DNA of 44,211 nt from Bacteroides nordii WAL 11050 = JCM 12987. GTDB taxonomy: Bacteria > Bacteroidota > Bacteroidia > Bacteroidales > Bacteroidaceae. The notes beneath the pieces are model-generated. The model saw nothing but the letters and a program-made list of their open reading frames with translations. It ran no database searches and was not told where the DNA came from. A program made the position numbers and the translations under genes. Within the stretch, counting starts at the first letter, position 1. The number at the start of each line of letters is the position of its first letter. Shown one piece after another: positions 27,006 through 35,402 of this stretch. The stretch covers positions 1 to 44,211 of the forward strand of contig BAJA01000041.1 of assembly GCA_000613465.1 (NCBI GenBank), in the 5' to 3' direction.

Positions 27006-27940
27006 ACGTTTTCTTTTTTATGTATAATTCTTTTGTACCAGACCATAATTTCTTCCCGGGTGCGTATCCATCTATTATGTGTCCACAACCAGTATGATGG
27101 AGCTTTATGTATGGATTGTTCTAGTTTGCTCATAAATAAGTCGGTTACTTCGTAGTCAGCATATTGCTGTATATCGTCTATCATACGACTAATTTTGCAT
27201 CGGTAATATCCCCTTTTGATGCGCTCCATCTCTGCATAAAAGATGAGTGCGTCCACATGTTTTCCTATTTGTTCGGCACCGGTAACCACTGGGGTTTCCC
27301 ACTGGAAGAAGTTACTCCAATGGAATTTCCCACTCCATAGTGGTGCCTGATCGGATACAAAAGCGATTATTGCTTTCCGGGAATTTTCTTTTAATTCAAT
27401 GATTCGTTGGACAGTCTCTTTTATCGTGATACTTTTTCCACCGAATCGATTCCGCAGTTTAAAGAGTATTTTATCAAACACCTTGTTCTTCAAAGGATAA
27501 TAGATATATCCGTTGACTATCTGTGAGTTTTGCTTATGTACTTTGGTTGCGAGCAGTGATAACCATTCCCAGTTACCATAATGGCTCATATAGAGAAAAG
27601 CAAAATTCTTGTTTTCATTTTTTAGTCCATTTAGCATTTCAGGGAGTCCTTCAAAGAGCATGCGTTTACTTATTTCTTTCTCTGAGATGGAGCATAGCTT
27701 GATAGTCTCAACAAACTGATCGCATAGAAAGGAATAGAATTCTTTTTCTATGGTAAGAATTTCATGCTTTTCCTTATGAGGAAAAGATATATGAAGGTTA
27801 TTGCGAACGATTTTTCTCTTGTATTTAATAAGATGATAGAGTAGAACGTAAAGAATGTCGGATATCCGATATAAAACCCAGTAAGGAAGTATGGATATCG
27901 TATAGCAGATTAGATAGGTCGTTGAGTACAAGATATTCAT
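27002..27940 (-). CDS. LpxL/HtrB-like lipid A acyltransferase
   Basis: A 312-residue membrane-anchored acyltransferase of the lipid A biosynthesis family, which adds a secondary acyl chain to the lipid A precursor at the inner membrane. An N-terminal hydrophobic stretch is followed by YKRKIVRNNLHISFPHK, the catalytic HX4(D/E) motif in MSHYGNWEWLSLL (near residue 120), VSDQAPLWSGKFHW, and APSYWLWTHNRW near the C-terminus. The last is the conserved P-x-x-W-x-W-x-H-x-R-W block. It is coupled to the MATE gene. Confidence 0.9.
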   Translation of the reverse strand: MNILYSTTYLICYTISILPYWVLYRISDILYVLLYHLIKYKRKIVRNNLHISFPHKEKHEILTIEKEFYSFLCDQFVETIKLCSISEKEISKRMLFEGLPEMLNGLKNENKNFAFLYMSHYGNWEWLSLLATKVHKQNSQIVNGYIYYPLKNKVFDKILFKLRNRFGGKSITIKETVQRIIELKENSRKAIIAFVSDQAPLWSGKFHWSNFFQWETPVVTGAEQIGKHVDALIFYAEMERIKRGYYRCKISRMIDDIQQYADYEVTDLFMSKLEQSIHKAPSYWLWTHNRWIRTREEIMVWYKRIIHKKENV

Positions 27941-28403
27941 AATTCTATATATTTAGATGGTTATACATAAAGTTGTGTGGAACAGAATACAGTGTTTTCA
28001 TCACCACTGTTTGGATAAATACAAAACCTGGTTTCGCTAACTTTGTCTTTTTACTACTTACTATTTCCATATCTTTCAATATTTAATTTTCACTCTGGTT
28101 CGTTCTTTGATAAAGAAAGTGCCGGATAAAATGAATGATTTTTCTACCATTCATCTTATCCGGCACTATCGTTGTACATAATGCCCTCCGATGAGGAATT
28201 ATATGTTTATTCTTGTTTTGCGGTGCAAAGTTGGGCATTGTTTCTGTGACAACCAAATTCCGAAGCACCTTTTTTAGTCTTTTTTAGTGATTACACTTCT
28301 ACTACTATACTCTGTATCTTGTTTAATGTAGGATACGGAGTATAACAGCACTTGTAAACGACAGAGAAAATTCTCACTTAAACGTACTGCATTTCACCGG
28401 GTT
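27941..28403. other. Intergenic region upstream of the acyltransferase gene
   Basis: AT-rich and apparently non-coding. Its one clear structure is the large hairpin at 28119-28166. Short ORFs reading through the hairpin arms are not credible genes. No consensus promoter is evident before the acyltransferase gene. Confidence 0.4.
28119..28166. terminator. Large hairpin, probable terminator
   Basis: GTGCCGGATAAAATGAATG (28119-28137) pairs with CATTCATCTTATCCGGCAC (28148-28166) around a 10-bp loop, with a single mismatch. On the minus strand the stem is followed by TTTCTTTATC, a weak T-tract, so it may end transcription of the accessory operon about 440 bp upstream. Confidence 0.55.
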
Positions 28404-28618
28404 TTAAAAGGTCTCTGTGACTGCCAATGAAAAGAAATCCAGAGAGCCACTTACAGAACCGTCTCTTAACCAGGCAATATTACTTCCACGGAATTCAGTG
28501 TCAGGTAATTCGGGAATCTCAGAAAGCATATCCTATTGAGTCATACATACTTTACGTAATATTCTGTCCGAGGTTACCGACAAACCGTGTGTAATACGTA
28601 GTCTTAAATCTTTAGGTG
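28404..28618 (-). pseudogene. Possible gene remnant
   Basis: One minus-strand frame reads as protein across about 70 codons: PKDLRLRITHGLSVTSDRIL, then RKVCMTQ, an in-frame TAG, then DMLSEIPELPDTEFRGSNIA and WLRDGSVSGSLDFFSLAVTE before TAA at 28406-28404. The part after the TAG is a 42-codon ORF with its own ATG at 28529. The residue composition looks real, but I do not recognise the family. It overlaps the end of the nucleotidyltransferase gene in another frame. It could be a decayed gene, a genuine 42-residue protein, or chance. Confidence 0.3.
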
Positions 28619-28870
28619 TTTAGCATTTGATAAAAATTCAACTTCAATTTCTTCTTCTTTTGAAAGAAGGATTGTGTCAATTTCTAACGGTGTAAACTCA
28701 GACAGCCTTTCAATCAATTTGTGCCGATAGTGAATAGCGTCTTGTAAGCTGATAAATTTTTTGTCATAGATTATTGCAATATCAATATCAGAAGGATTCT
28801 CTGAGTATAAAACCGATCCAAAAAGGTAATGGTCAAAGTGTTTTTGAGGGGGAATACTTAATTTAATCAT
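28604..28870 (-). CDS. Minimal nucleotidyltransferase (MNT-like)
   Basis: An 88-residue protein with the pol-beta superfamily nucleotidyltransferase core: YLFGSVLYSENPSDIDIAII (the GSx9-10DxD motif, near residues 16-35) and LEIDTILLS, supplying a third Asp around residue 64. All three expected metal-binding acidic residues are present, so it is potentially active. MNT proteins often pair with HEPN toxins or act within conflict systems, transferring nucleotides to protein or RNA. No HEPN protein is adjacent; instead the gene is coupled by an ATGA overlap (28867-28870) to an unknown gene and an HNH endonuclease gene. Confidence 0.8.
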   Translation of the reverse strand: MIKLSIPPQKHFDHYLFGSVLYSENPSDIDIAIIYDKKFISLQDAIHYRHKLIERLSEFTPLEIDTILLSKEEEIEVEFLSNAKHLKI

Positions 28871-29247
28871 CTTTCCTTTTGTGTATAATCAATAAAAGCA
28901 TTGCCACTATAATGGATAGCTCCAAAGAACTCTCTATAGTTAAATAAACCTACATTCATTGATTTGGCCAATTTTTTGGCTTCATTTGAGTACCGATTAT
29001 AAAATCCAATTAGGACAATACAATCTATATCATGCAAATTAGAGCTGATTTCAAGTATATCAGCTTCGCCTGCAATGTAGATATCAGCTACTAAAACCTT
29101 AATATCTGGTTTATTGTCGGTTCTGTTTATTAGATACATGTTGTTTCCTAAATCAGTAATACATCTTACTGCTGAATGCCCATTCATACCATTCTTAAAA
29201 AAGGTTTTACTTGATGGAGCGACTTTTTCTATGTTTTTTTCTCTCAT
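28867..29247 (-). CDS. Unknown protein in an HNH/nucleotidyltransferase operon
   Basis: A 126-residue protein of no family I recognise. The central part alternates hydrophobic strands and acidic turns (DIKVLVADIYIAGEADILEI; DIDCIVLIGFYN), then RYSNEAKKLAKSMNVGLFNY and REFF. The pattern of a core strand ending in a hydrophobic patch followed by a helix and a short strand resembles restriction-endonuclease-like or Rossmann folds, but a PD-(D/E)XK signature is not clear. It overlaps both neighbours by 4 bp (ATGA at 29244-29247 and 28867-28870), indicating strict cotranslation. Confidence 0.7.
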   Translation of the reverse strand: MREKNIEKVAPSSKTFFKNGMNGHSAVRCITDLGNNMYLINRTDNKPDIKVLVADIYIAGEADILEISSNLHDIDCIVLIGFYNRYSNEAKKLAKSMNVGLFNYREFFGAIHYSGNAFIDYTQKER

Positions 29248-29921
29248 TGAAATATATTTTCAAAGTCAATTGGAAAGGTCGGAACTGTAGAATTTACATC
29301 TCCGGAAATTTTATTGTACTCAAAACCTGCTCTATGCAATTTAAATTCTATAAATAAACCGAATTCATTATCCCTTAAAAGTTCTTGATTCTGTTCAACT
29401 GTTGACTCTATTTTTCTATTATTGGGTAATAACTTTTGTATCGATAGCTTTTCCCACATAAATTCGGTTTCCATCGGCTTCGTTTTCGCATTTTCAGAGT
29501 AAGGACCATATTTATCAAATATTGCCTTATTCTCTGCAAATAATAGTCTTAGGTATTTCGCTGCTTCTTTTCGTGAATCAAATTTGGGTGCATGAAAAAG
29601 ATTTTTGATACTTTCCACATGGTTCTTTTTCCATTGTTTTATAGTATCATTAGGGAATAGCTGTGGGTTTTTGTCAATAGTTGTATGGCAAGTTGGACAT
29701 AGCAGTATTATATTTTCAAATTCATCTCGCTGACTTATGGGTAAATTATTTTTGCCCCTTGGTCCATTTTCCCTTTGTCCTATAATGTGTGCAAGCTCTT
29801 CTATATTTGTTATTTCTCCACTTTCAAAAAATGGGAATAAGTCTGCATGACAATCTGGCTTGCCACAGTAGCCTCCTGAAGAGGCCCATAACTTTCTTTT
29901 AACTTCTGTACTTATACTCAT
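29244..29921 (-). CDS. HNH endonuclease domain protein
   Basis: A 225-residue protein. The N-terminal half is an HNH/zinc-ribbon nuclease: CGKPDC (residues 19-24), IEELAHIIGQRENGPRGKNN with the first catalytic His, and NIILLCPTCHTTIDKNPQ with the zinc cysteines and last His near residues 73-83. The C-terminal half (from about residue 110) is helical and charged (KYLRLLFAENKAIFDKYGPY) and unrecognised. HNH proteins of this size are common in phage-defence and mobile gene sets. First gene of the three-gene unit; base composition is more AT-rich than its neighbours, suggesting horizontal acquisition. Confidence 0.82.
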   Translation of the reverse strand: MSISTEVKRKLWASSGGYCGKPDCHADLFPFFESGEITNIEELAHIIGQRENGPRGKNNLPISQRDEFENIILLCPTCHTTIDKNPQLFPNDTIKQWKKNHVESIKNLFHAPKFDSRKEAAKYLRLLFAENKAIFDKYGPYSENAKTKPMETEFMWEKLSIQKLLPNNRKIESTVEQNQELLRDNEFGLFIEFKLHRAGFEYNKISGDVNSTVPTFPIDFENIFQ

Positions 29922-30397
29922 ATTAAGAAATATGCATAATTTCGAGATTGATGCAATAAGTTATCCAAAGTATATAATATACAGTAAGAATAACATAACA
30001 CTAATATTCGCAAAAGTAGCAATTATTTGTAAAACAGTCTAATTTAGTTCTATATATCTGTCTTTCTTCTTTTATCGGAGATTTATTGTTCTTGTATGTT
30101 GAGTTGGCCGGGGATTCTTCTGTTCTTCATAGCATTGTAGTATTTAAAAGATATGGTACAGTTCCTGTTGGTAGCCGAATGGCTTTTTAAATCGTTGTTC
30201 TGTCTGTTGGAACAGAATCTTATGGTGACATATTTGTTCTTTAGAACAATGTAGCTTGTTGGTTTCAGATACTATAAATACTTTACGCATGAATTATGTT
30301 CGCAGTTACATACGGTTTGGAGATTTTTCGATTAAATTTTAGTCCCACGATTTATCCACCGATAATATACTTGAAACGGCTATTTTTGCTATCTGCC
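29922..30397. other. AT-rich intergenic region between the accessory operon and tRNA-Lys
   Basis: No credible ORF. It holds the candidate HNH promoter (30011-30018) and a small inverted repeat, GTTCT-TTA-GAAC, at about 30237-30246. I looked for a second copy of the tRNA-Lys 3' end that would mark an attachment site and found none. Confidence 0.4.
30011..30018 (-). promoter_or_regulatory. Candidate -7 box for the HNH operon
   Basis: TACTTTTG on the minus strand matches TAnnTTTG exactly. It lies about 90 bp upstream of the HNH ATG. The -33 box is not evident. Confidence 0.45.
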
Positions 30398-30440
30398 AAA
30401 AAAAAAGAAATCCCTAATAATGTCTAATTATCAGGGATTT
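30398..30440 (-). terminator. Intrinsic terminator of tRNA-Lys
   Basis: On the minus strand AAATCCCTGATAAT, a 5-base loop, then ATTATTAGGGATTT with one bulge, followed by a C and a run of T's (30407 down to 30398). It begins 25 bp after the tRNA 3' end. Confidence 0.85.
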
Positions 30441-30464
30441 ACTTGGTTTTTCTTGTTGTTTCAG

Positions 30465-30537
30465 TGATCCGCCTGGGGCTCGAACCCAGGACCCCAACAT
30501 TAAAAGTGTTGTGCTCTACCTGCTGAGCTAGCGAATC
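30465..30537 (-). tRNA. tRNA-Lys (anticodon UUU)
   Basis: A 73-nt cloverleaf. The acceptor stem GATTCGC pairs with GCGGATC (one G-T pair) with discriminator A; the D arm is GCTCAGCAGGTAGAGC; the anticodon arm reads AACACTTTTAATGTT with anticodon TTT; the T arm CTGGGTTCGAGCCCCAG is canonical. CCA is not encoded. Its 3' end faces the accessory patch at 28404-29921. Confidence 0.95.
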
Positions 30538-30630
30538 AATCCTTGTTGCAAATCAGTTATTTCCTGATTGCGGGTGCAAAGGTAGTGACTTTTTTTATAT
30601 TTGCAAGCAAAAACTATAAAAAAGTTTGTA

Positions 30631-31770
30631 CTATTTTTCAATTTCTTCTTCACGTTGCTGATCCTCAGTATATTCCAGATTTGATTCACTTATTCTTTCT
30701 CTGTTAATAATGAAACGTTGATAATAAGAGAGCATCAATGTTGTTAGTGGGAGTGCTATAATCATACCTAACATTCCCATCAATGATCCCCAAATAGAAA
30801 GTGAGAGTAGAATAATGGCAGGATTTAATCCAGTTATCTTTCCCATAATTTTGGGAACAATAAATGTATCCTGGATAATTTGAACAACTATAAATACAGC
30901 TGAGGCCGAAGCAATGATTATCCAGAAATTCTGTCCGGTATCGGCCGCTTTAAGAATGGCTAACATGATCGTAGGCAGGAAACCAATAATCTGAAGATAG
31001 GGGACCATGTTTAAAGCACCGATAAATAACCCTAATCCGATAGCCATTGGAAAATCTATAATGAGAAAACCGATACTGAATAATATACCTACACAGAGAG
31101 CCACGAGGGCTTGCCCACGGAAATAAGTATTCATACCATTCTGGACATCTTTAATGAGGTTGGTAGTGAAAGTACGATATTTAGCAGGTAGTAAGTGTAT
31201 CCAGCCTTCGGCAATAGACTCGTAATCCAATAAGATGAACACTACATATAATAGGATGATAAAAGACGCCAGAATACTAAATAAGAAGTTTATAGATTCA
31301 GATAACAGCATCCAAAGCTTAGGCACTGTACTCTTTACAGCGTTGACTATATTTTCTTCGCTGAGAATACGGCTCAAGGCATTCATGTCTATATTTTCCT
31401 GAATAAAATCGGCAAGGCTTTTCGGCACATTTGAATTGTCGGCTATACCATGGGTGAAGTACATGACCAAAAGATCTTTCACTTTTCCAAATTCTTCTAA
31501 CAGTGGAGGTACCAGAAAGTAAAAAGCGGTAACTCCAACTACTGTAATGGAGAATAATGCACAAAAGATAGAAAGTACCCGGCTTTTTAAACGTAACCTG
31601 TATTGGAAAAGTTTGACTAACGGATAAATCAAATAAGCAATGAGCCATGCCAGAAAGAAAGGTAACAATACTCCGCTCAGCCTTTCAACCAGCATTAATA
31701 CTCCAACAATAAGAATACAACAGATTGAACCACGTATAAAGCTGTCGAATGTTATTTTCTTCCTTTCCAT
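30631..31770 (-). CDS. AI-2E/PerM family membrane transporter
   Basis: A 379-residue polytopic inner-membrane protein with about eight hydrophobic helices. It carries the family hallmarks LPFFLAWLIAYLIYPLVKLFQ near the N-terminus, GLFIGALNMVPYLQIIGFLPTI in the middle, and VPKIMGKITGLNPAIILLSLSIWGSLMGMLGMIIALPL near the C-terminus. Members move small molecules such as autoinducer-2 or ions; the substrate here is unknown. It starts 13 bp after the thymidine kinase stop, so both are probably one transcript. Confidence 0.9.
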   Translation of the reverse strand: MERKKITFDSFIRGSICCILIVGVLMLVERLSGVLLPFFLAWLIAYLIYPLVKLFQYRLRLKSRVLSIFCALFSITVVGVTAFYFLVPPLLEEFGKVKDLLVMYFTHGIADNSNVPKSLADFIQENIDMNALSRILSEENIVNAVKSTVPKLWMLLSESINFLFSILASFIILLYVVFILLDYESIAEGWIHLLPAKYRTFTTNLIKDVQNGMNTYFRGQALVALCVGILFSIGFLIIDFPMAIGLGLFIGALNMVPYLQIIGFLPTIMLAILKAADTGQNFWIIIASASAVFIVVQIIQDTFIVPKIMGKITGLNPAIILLSLSIWGSLMGMLGMIIALPLTTLMLSYYQRFIINRERISESNLEYTEDQQREEEIEK

Positions 31771-31783
31771 ATTTATTGATTTT

Positions 31784-32383
31784 TTATCCTTTTTCTTTAT
31801 CTTCTTCTAAAGCACGCAAATAGCATTCGCGGCACAAGGGTTCATACTCGGCTGTTTCTCCCAACATTACTTGCTTGTCGTTTTTTACAGTTCGATGTGA
31901 AAAGGAAGCCAATTGGCCGCACTTAACACAAATGGCGTGTACTTTTGAAACTTCATCGGCTATGGCACACAGTCCGGGCATTGGGCCAAAAGGATTACCC
32001 TTAAAATCCATATCCAGTCCGGCAATGATTACTCTTATCCCATTATTTGCCAGTTGATTACATACATCGATCAGACTGCTGTCGAAAAACTGTGCTTCAT
32101 CTATACCTACTACATCAATCTCAGATGTGAATAATAATATACTGGCTGACGAATCAATAGGAGTAGAGGAGATTGCGTTACTGTCATGTGAAACGACATC
32201 GGCTTCAGAATAGCGCACATCAATAGAAGGTTTGAAAATTTCTACACGTTGGCGAGCAAACTTAGCACGTTTGAGACGACGTATCAACTCCTCTGTTTTT
32301 CCCGAAAACATGGAGCCGCAAATAACTTCTATTCTTCCTCTTCTTCTAGTTTCCTGTATGTGATCTTCTGAAAATAATACCAT
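31784..32383 (-). CDS. tdk: Thymidine kinase
   Basis: A 199-residue type II thymidine kinase that phosphorylates thymidine with ATP for pyrimidine salvage. Walker A is GSMFSGKTEELIRRL (residues about 23-37), the Walker B-like segment is VVGIDEAQFF, the lid and thymidine-binding region is TAEYEPLC, and the structural zinc site uses CVKCGQLA and CRECY. Length is usual. The N-terminus MVLFSEDHIQETRRRGRIEVICGS is typical of Bacteroidetes. A -7 box lies 25 bp upstream. Confidence 0.95.
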   Translation of the reverse strand: MVLFSEDHIQETRRRGRIEVICGSMFSGKTEELIRRLKRAKFARQRVEIFKPSIDVRYSEADVVSHDSNAISSTPIDSSASILLFTSEIDVVGIDEAQFFDSSLIDVCNQLANNGIRVIIAGLDMDFKGNPFGPMPGLCAIADEVSKVHAICVKCGQLASFSHRTVKNDKQVMLGETAEYEPLCRECYLRALEEDKEKG

Positions 32384-32407
32384 GATTTAGTGTGTTATAT
32401 TTGGTTG

Positions 32408-32415
32408 CAAAAATA
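32408..32415 (-). promoter_or_regulatory. Candidate -7 box for tdk
   Basis: TATTTTTG on the minus strand fits the consensus. The -33 element is unclear. Back to back with the plus-strand box at 32458-32465. Confidence 0.45.
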
Positions 32416-32457
32416 ACACTTTTGTTCGCTTTCTGATGTTTTTTCATTATTTATTTC

Positions 32458-32465
32458 TACATTTG
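32458..32465 (+). promoter_or_regulatory. Candidate -7 box for the rsmI-region operon
   Basis: TACATTTG fits TAnnTTTG, 32 bp before the first ATG of the plus-strand gene run. The -33 position is T-rich without an exact TTTG. Confidence 0.45.
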
Positions 32466-32496
32466 CGGCATCTACAAAAAGGTAAACAAGAAGGCT

Positions 32497-33072
32497 ATGC
32501 AAGCACTATTGACCAACATAGAACTGGATATTCAGGAGTTAAAGTACCTGATGAAGGCTTTCGAACGTGAGCCTAATGGGACCTTACGCGAAGTGTTGAA
32601 GCGGAATATTCTGCAAATGCGTGACCGGTTGGACCAGATGTTGACAGAGCTGGATACTGTACAGAAACCTGTTGAAGGAGAGAGTATTCAACCCATTCTA
32701 ACAGAAAAAGAGATAGAGGAAACTATTCTCGAAGAGGTGGAAGAAGAAAAAGAGACTTTACAAGTAGTAGAATCTCAATCACAAATAGAGGTGCAGGAGA
32801 CAATAAAAAATGTTTCTGCAGGATCTATATTGGGAGAGCGTATCAGACCAGTGACGGACTTACGGCGATCTATTAGTTTGAATGATTCTTTCCGTTTTTC
32901 ACGTGAATTATTTAATGGTGATAGTGAACAGATGAATCGGGTTATAGAGCAGATCTCTGAGATGAGTTCTTTGGATACTGCCATTGCTTTTCTGTATTCA
33001 AAGGTAAATGTTGATGAAGAGAATGAGGCTATGATTGATTTCCAGGAACTTCTCAAAAAGTATTTTAATTAA
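32497..33072 (+). CDS. Conserved-type hypothetical protein
   Basis: A 191-residue cytoplasmic protein without a signal peptide. The N-terminal half is helical and acidic, with a Glu-rich linker (EKEIEETILEEVEEEKETLQ). The C-terminal 80 residues (VTDLRRSISLNDSFRFSREL, then FNGDSEQMNRVIEQISEMSS) look like a compact helical domain I recall from Bacteroidetes proteins of unknown function. It ends 8 bp before rsmI, so it probably belongs to that transcript. No function is assigned. Confidence 0.75.
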   Translation: MQALLTNIELDIQELKYLMKAFEREPNGTLREVLKRNILQMRDRLDQMLTELDTVQKPVEGESIQPILTEKEIEETILEEVEEEKETLQVVESQSQIEVQETIKNVSAGSILGERIRPVTDLRRSISLNDSFRFSRELFNGDSEQMNRVIEQISEMSSLDTAIAFLYSKVNVDEENEAMIDFQELLKKYFN

Positions 33073-33079
33073 TCGGATA

Positions 33080-33759
33080 ATGAATATGGGAAAATTATAC
33101 GTAGTACCCACGCCGGTAGGAAATCTGGAGGATATGACTTTTCGGGCTATCCGGATACTGAAGGAGGTTGATCTCATTCTGGCTGAGGATACACGTACTT
33201 CCGGAATATTGCTGAAACATTTTGAAATAAAGAATGCAATGCAATCTCACCACAAGTTTAATGAACATAAAACGGTGGAGAGCGTTGTTAATAGAATAAA
33301 GGCTGGTGAAACGGTGGCTTTGATTTCGGATGCTGGTACGCCTGGTATCTCTGATCCGGGATTTCTTGTAGTACGCGAATGTGTGCGTAATGGCATTGAA
33401 GTACAATGTTTACCTGGTGCAACAGCTTTTGTTCCGGCATTGGTGGCTTCAGGATTGCCCAACGAGAAGTTTTGTTTTGAAGGCTTTCTTCCCCAGAAAA
33501 GGGGCGTATGACGAAGCTGAAGTCTCTGGTAGAGGAACGCCGTACGATGGTATTTTATGAATCTCCCCATCGTTTGTTGAAAACATTGACGCAGTTTGCG
33601 GAATATTTTGGTCCGGAACGTCAGGCCAGTGTGTCCCGGGAGATTTCTAAAGTCCATGAAGAGACTGTTCGGGGTAATTTGACTGAACTAATCGAGCATT
33701 TTACCGAGACTGATCCTCGTGGCGAGATAGTAATTGTAATTGCAGGAATAGACGATTAA
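33080..33759 (+). CDS. rsmI: 16S rRNA 2'-O-methyltransferase RsmI, frameshifted
   Basis: An SAM-dependent tetrapyrrole-methylase-fold enzyme that 2'-O-methylates C1402 of 16S rRNA. The N-terminus GKLYVVPTPVGNLEDMTFRA, then LAEDTRTSGILLKHF and ALISDAGTPGISDPGFLVV are diagnostic. The frame breaks in the AAAAGGGG run at 33497-33504. One extra base restores LPQK(K/R)GRMTKLKSLVEERR and leads to ESPHRLL and the stop at 33759, about 226 residues. An alternative ATG six bases later (33086) is equally plausible. It follows the hypothetical gene by 8 bp. Confidence 0.92.
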
Positions 33760-33794
33760 ATAACTTCATTTAAAAAACGTAAAAACGTAAACGT

Positions 33795-34652
33795 ATGAAA
33801 AAGTTAGCAGTTTTAATTGTATGCGCAGCCATGTTGGCTTCGTGTGATGGTTTTAAAGGTGGTAGTAAAGACCTTAAAGCTGAAAATGATTCTTTATTGA
33901 TAGAACTGACACAGCGTAATGCCGAGTTGGACGAAATGATGGGAACATTCAATGAAATTCAGGAAGGTTTCCGCCAGATAAACGATGCTGAGAGCCGTGT
34001 AGACTTGCAACGTGGCACAATAACAGAAAATTCATCATCTGCAAAACAGCAGATTGCTTCTGATATTGAATTCATCACTAAACAAATGGAAGAGAACAAA
34101 GCTCAGATTGCTAAATTGCAGGCTATGTTGAAGAGTAGTAAGAACAATTCTGCTCAGCTGAAGAAAGCGGTTGAGTCTTTAACTCAGGAGTTGGTTGCTA
34201 AACAACAACGTATCGAAGAATTGCAGGCTGAACTTGCTTCTAAAAATATCCGTATTCAGGAATTGGATGCTGCTGTTAGTGGCCTTGCTGCTGATAAAGA
34301 GTCTCTTGCTGCTGAAAATGAAGCGAAAGCTAAGACTGTGGCAGAACAGGATAAAGCAATCAACGCTGCATGGTTTGTATTTGGAACGAAATCAGAATTG
34401 AAGTCTCAAAAGATTCTTCAAAGTGGTGATGTATTGAAAAATGCAGATTTCAATAAAGATTATTTTACTCAGATTGATATCCGTACTACTAAAGAAATTA
34501 AATTGTATTCAAAACGTGCAGAGTTATTAACTACTCATCCTGTCGGTTCTTATGAATTGGTAAAAGACGATAAGGGACAACTGACTTTGAAGATTACAAA
34601 TCCAAAAGAATTTTGGAGTGTATCCAGATATTTAGTTATCCAGGTTAAATAA
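33795..34652 (+). CDS. Coiled-coil lipoprotein
   Basis: A 285-residue envelope lipoprotein. The signal peptide ends in the lipobox LASC with the acylated Cys at residue 17. Residues about 28-190 form a long coiled coil (KAENDSLLIELTQRNAELDE; LKKAVESLTQELVAKQQRIE). The C-terminal 90 residues (WFVFGTKSELKSQKILQSGD onward) form a globular domain found after such coiled coils in Bacteroidetes. Its role, perhaps in envelope architecture, is inferred. It overlaps the next gene by 1 bp (TAATG). Confidence 0.82.
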   Translation: MKKLAVLIVCAAMLASCDGFKGGSKDLKAENDSLLIELTQRNAELDEMMGTFNEIQEGFRQINDAESRVDLQRGTITENSSSAKQQIASDIEFITKQMEENKAQIAKLQAMLKSSKNNSAQLKKAVESLTQELVAKQQRIEELQAELASKNIRIQELDAAVSGLAADKESLAAENEAKAKTVAEQDKAINAAWFVFGTKSELKSQKILQSGDVLKNADFNKDYFTQIDIRTTKEIKLYSKRAELLTTHPVGSYELVKDDKGQLTLKITNPKEFWSVSRYLVIQVK

Positions 34653-35344
34653 TGAAGTATAAAAATCTCTTTTTTGATTTAGACGATACACTTTGGGCAT
34701 TTTCGGCAAATGCACGTGATACATTCGAAGAGATGTATTATAAGTATAAGCTGGATGCTTTCTTTGATTCCTTTGAGCATTTCTATTCGCTTTATCAACG
34801 GCGTAATATAGAATTGTGGATGGAATATGGTAACGGTCAAATCACCAAAGAGGAACTCAATCGTCAGCGCTTTCTGTATCCTCTTGCGGCAGTGGGCGCT
34901 GGCGATTTTGCTTTAGCGAAAGCATATTCGGATGACTTTTTTGCTGTTATCCCAACTAAAAGACGGTTGATGCCTCATGCGAAGGAGGTACTTGATAATT
35001 TGGCTTCGCGTTATAATCTTTATATTTTGTCCAATGGCTTTCGGGAGCTTCAATACCGTAAAATGTGTTCCGGGGGAATTGAATCTTATTTTAAAAAAGT
35101 AATTCTTTCAGATGACATTGGGCTTTTGAAGCCAGCTTCGCAGATCTTTCATTTTGCACTTTCGGCTACTCAATCAGAGTTGCGTGAATCATTGATGATC
35201 GGGGATAGTTGGGAGGCCGATATCGTAGGAGCCAATGGGGTAGGGATGCACCAGGCCTTTTACAATGTTTCCGGTCGCACCGAATTTCCTTTCCAGCCCA
35301 CTTATCAACTGAAAGACCTGAAAGATTTGTTGGAAATATTGTAG
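34652..35344 (+). CDS. HAD-superfamily phosphatase, YjjG-like
   Basis: A 230-residue HAD hydrolase. Motif I is FFDLDDTLWAF with nucleophile Asp near residue 10, motif II is LYILSNGF, motif III is the Lys in LLKPAS, and motif IV is IGDSWEADIVGA. A helical cap lies between motifs I and II (about 20-100). The layout matches the YjjG family of nucleotide 5'-phosphatases that clear non-canonical pyrimidine nucleotides. Substrate choice is inferred from the family. It starts within the stop of the lipoprotein gene. Confidence 0.88.
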   Translation: MKYKNLFFDLDDTLWAFSANARDTFEEMYYKYKLDAFFDSFEHFYSLYQRRNIELWMEYGNGQITKEELNRQRFLYPLAAVGAGDFALAKAYSDDFFAVIPTKRRLMPHAKEVLDNLASRYNLYILSNGFRELQYRKMCSGGIESYFKKVILSDDIGLLKPASQIFHFALSATQSELRESLMIGDSWEADIVGANGVGMHQAFYNVSGRTEFPFQPTYQLKDLKDLLEIL

Positions 35345-35369
35345 TATTTATAGATAAGTCGTACTTTTG
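35338..35369 (+). promoter_or_regulatory. Candidate promoter for the MarC gene
   Basis: ATTG (35338-35341), 20-bp spacer, then TACTTTTG (35362-35369). The -7 is perfect and the -33 has one mismatch. It begins inside the last codons of the HAD gene. Confidence 0.6.
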
Positions 35370-35402
35370 CGTTGAAAAATAACGTATAAAGATACAACTG
35401 TT

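Noticed and set aside
28119..28166. Short ORFs spanning the large hairpin
   Set aside because: They consist mainly of the inverted repeat arms and have no plausible start context.
30465..30537. Direct-repeat attachment site from the tRNA-Lys 3' end
   Set aside because: I looked for a second copy of the T-arm and acceptor sequence across 27900-30460 and found none, so integration at this tRNA remains unproven.
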